In this document: in pieces, positions 6,331 through 6,773 of the stretch
Layout of the letters: each line of letters starts with the position of its first letter
How positions within the stretch are numbered: position 1 is the first letter of the stretch
Origin: Gemmatimonas phototrophica
GTDB taxonomy: Bacteria; Gemmatimonadota; Gemmatimonadetes; Gemmatimonadales; Gemmatimonadaceae
DNA: 6,773 bases
Reading direction: 5' to 3'
Assembly (NCBI GenBank): GCA_945870175.1
Contig: CAMBRJ010000169.1
Span: 1 to 6,773, forward strand
Made by a program: the position numbers and the translations under genes
Notes under the pieces: model-generated
Database searches by the model: none
The model's input: the letters and a program-made list of their open reading frames with translations, nothing else
What the model was told of the DNA's origin: nothing

Positions 6331-6333
6331 CCA

Positions 6334-6381
6334 CGAGGAGTGTCGGGCCGTAGATTCCGTCCATGCGCCCGACACTCCTCG
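6334..6381. promoter_or_regulatory. Perfect 15-bp inverted repeat around a start codon
   Basis: CGAGGAGTGTCGGGC (6334-6348) and GCCCGACACTCCTCG (6367-6381) are exact reverse complements separated by 18 bases. The spacer holds the -10 TAGATT and the ATG of the next gene; the right arm is codons 2-7 of that gene. The left arm begins three bases after the VWA stop codon. It may be an operator (arm centres 33 bp apart, about three DNA turns), a hairpin that stops or shields read-through RNA from the VWA gene, or both. No T-run follows, so a standard intrinsic terminator is unlikely. Confidence 0.75.
6351..6356 (+). promoter_or_regulatory. -10 box of a probable leaderless transcript
   Basis: TAGATT is followed by six bases (CCGTCC) and ATG 6363, with no Shine-Dalgarno near the start. 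It lies in the spacer of the inverted repeat at 6334-6381. A leaderless RNA would contain only the right arm and could not form the hairpin, whereas RNA reading through from the VWA gene could. Confidence 0.55.
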
Positions 6382-6773
6382 CCCCCGCGGTGCTGCTTAT
6401 GGCGGCGCTGATGATCCCGCACCGCGGCGGGGCACGCCTGTCGGCGCAGCGGCCAGCGGCCCGGCGCGTGGTCGACCGGCCAGCGGCGGATCCCGCGCCG
6501 CTGGCCGCTATCACGAGGCTGCTCGAGATCGATCGGGCGTTCTCGAAGACGAGCAGTGATCTCTCCATGCGTTTGGCGCTCGACGCGATGTTCGCCGACG
6601 GCGTGATCGCGCCATGGCAGCGCGGCGAGATCGTGAAGGGCAAGGCGGCGGTTATTCGCGCCATGCTGCAGTCACCCGACAGCGTGGCCACGCTGTCGTG
6701 GGCGCCGATTCGCGGTGGTGTGTCGGCCGATGGCTTGCACGGCTTCACCTTCGGCTATCTGGCGGCGAGACAT
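6363..6773 (+). CDS. Secreted NTF2/SnoaL-like protein, cut by window edge
   Basis: The first 137 codons are present and the frame stays open to the window end. Residues 1-28 form a signal peptide: R2, hydrophobic core LLAPAVLLMAALMI (5-18), likely cleavage after SA28. A linker rich in A, R and P (30-47) leads into an NTF2-like fold: helix ITRLLEIDRAFSKTSSDLSM (50-69), then ALDAMFADGVIAPWQRGEIVKGKAAVIRAML (positions 72-102, here listed only as landmarks MFADG, G93-KAAVIRAM), then strands LSWAPIRGGVS and FTFGYL. This order is that of SnoaL/DUF4440-type proteins, which are small cone-shaped domains with varied or unknown ligands. Export to the periplasm is inferred from the signal. No enzymatic residue can be assigned. 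The start codon lies inside the inverted repeat described at 6334-6381. Confidence 0.75.
   Translation, partial: MRPTLLAPAVLLMAALMIPHRGGARLSAQRPAARRVVDRPAADPAPLAAITRLLEIDRAFSKTSSDLSMRLALDAMFADGVIAPWQRGEIVKGKAAVIRAMLQSPDSVATLSWAPIRGGVSADGLHGFTFGYLAARH

Noticed and set aside
6236..6748. Minus-strand frame of 170 codons at the right end
   Set aside because: Antisense to the NTF2-like gene, which has a signal peptide, a promoter box and a recognisable fold pattern.

Overview
The window is GC-rich, gene-dense bacterial DNA holding six protein-coding loci, one broken and one cut by the right edge. Protein features (a Tat-exported DsrE-like protein, a beta-barrel protein of a type I recall from Gemmatimonas-like genomes, a stand-alone VWA protein), short intergenic gaps and weak or absent Shine-Dalgarno sequences suggest a member of Gemmatimonadota. 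That placement comes from memory of protein families, not from a search, and is moderately confident. I see no mobile element, CRISPR array, tRNA, rRNA or phage module.

Layout. 1-134: non-coding, with a hairpin, a 12-bp palindrome and three imperfect 14-bp tandem repeats. 135-842 (-): Tat-signal DsrE-like secreted protein. 843-1001: divergent gap. 1002-2247 (+): outer-membrane beta-barrel protein whose frame breaks near 1690-1724; it reads as a pseudogene or an assembly error. 2325-2630 (+): small two-helix membrane protein of the superinfection-immunity family. 2627-4123 (-): malQ, 4-alpha-glucanotransferase, convergent with the previous gene so that both stop codons share one CTAG. 4124-4276: divergent control region with a 13-bp palindrome between the malQ -10 and a TTGACA -35 for the other strand. 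4277-4957 (+): potassium-channel-like protein with a TIGYGD filter. 5017-6330 (+): cytoplasmic VWA/MIDAS protein. 6363-6773 (+, cut): secreted NTF2/SnoaL-like protein.

The genes do not form one pathway. The only likely co-transcribed pair is the channel and the VWA gene. The most notable signals are regulatory. Three genes (2325, malQ, 6363) share the layout TAnnnT - exactly 6 nt - ATG without a Shine-Dalgarno, as expected for leaderless mRNAs. In the last of these the -10 and the start codon lie in the loop of a perfect 15-bp inverted repeat. I found no convincing evidence for a wholly new multi-gene system.
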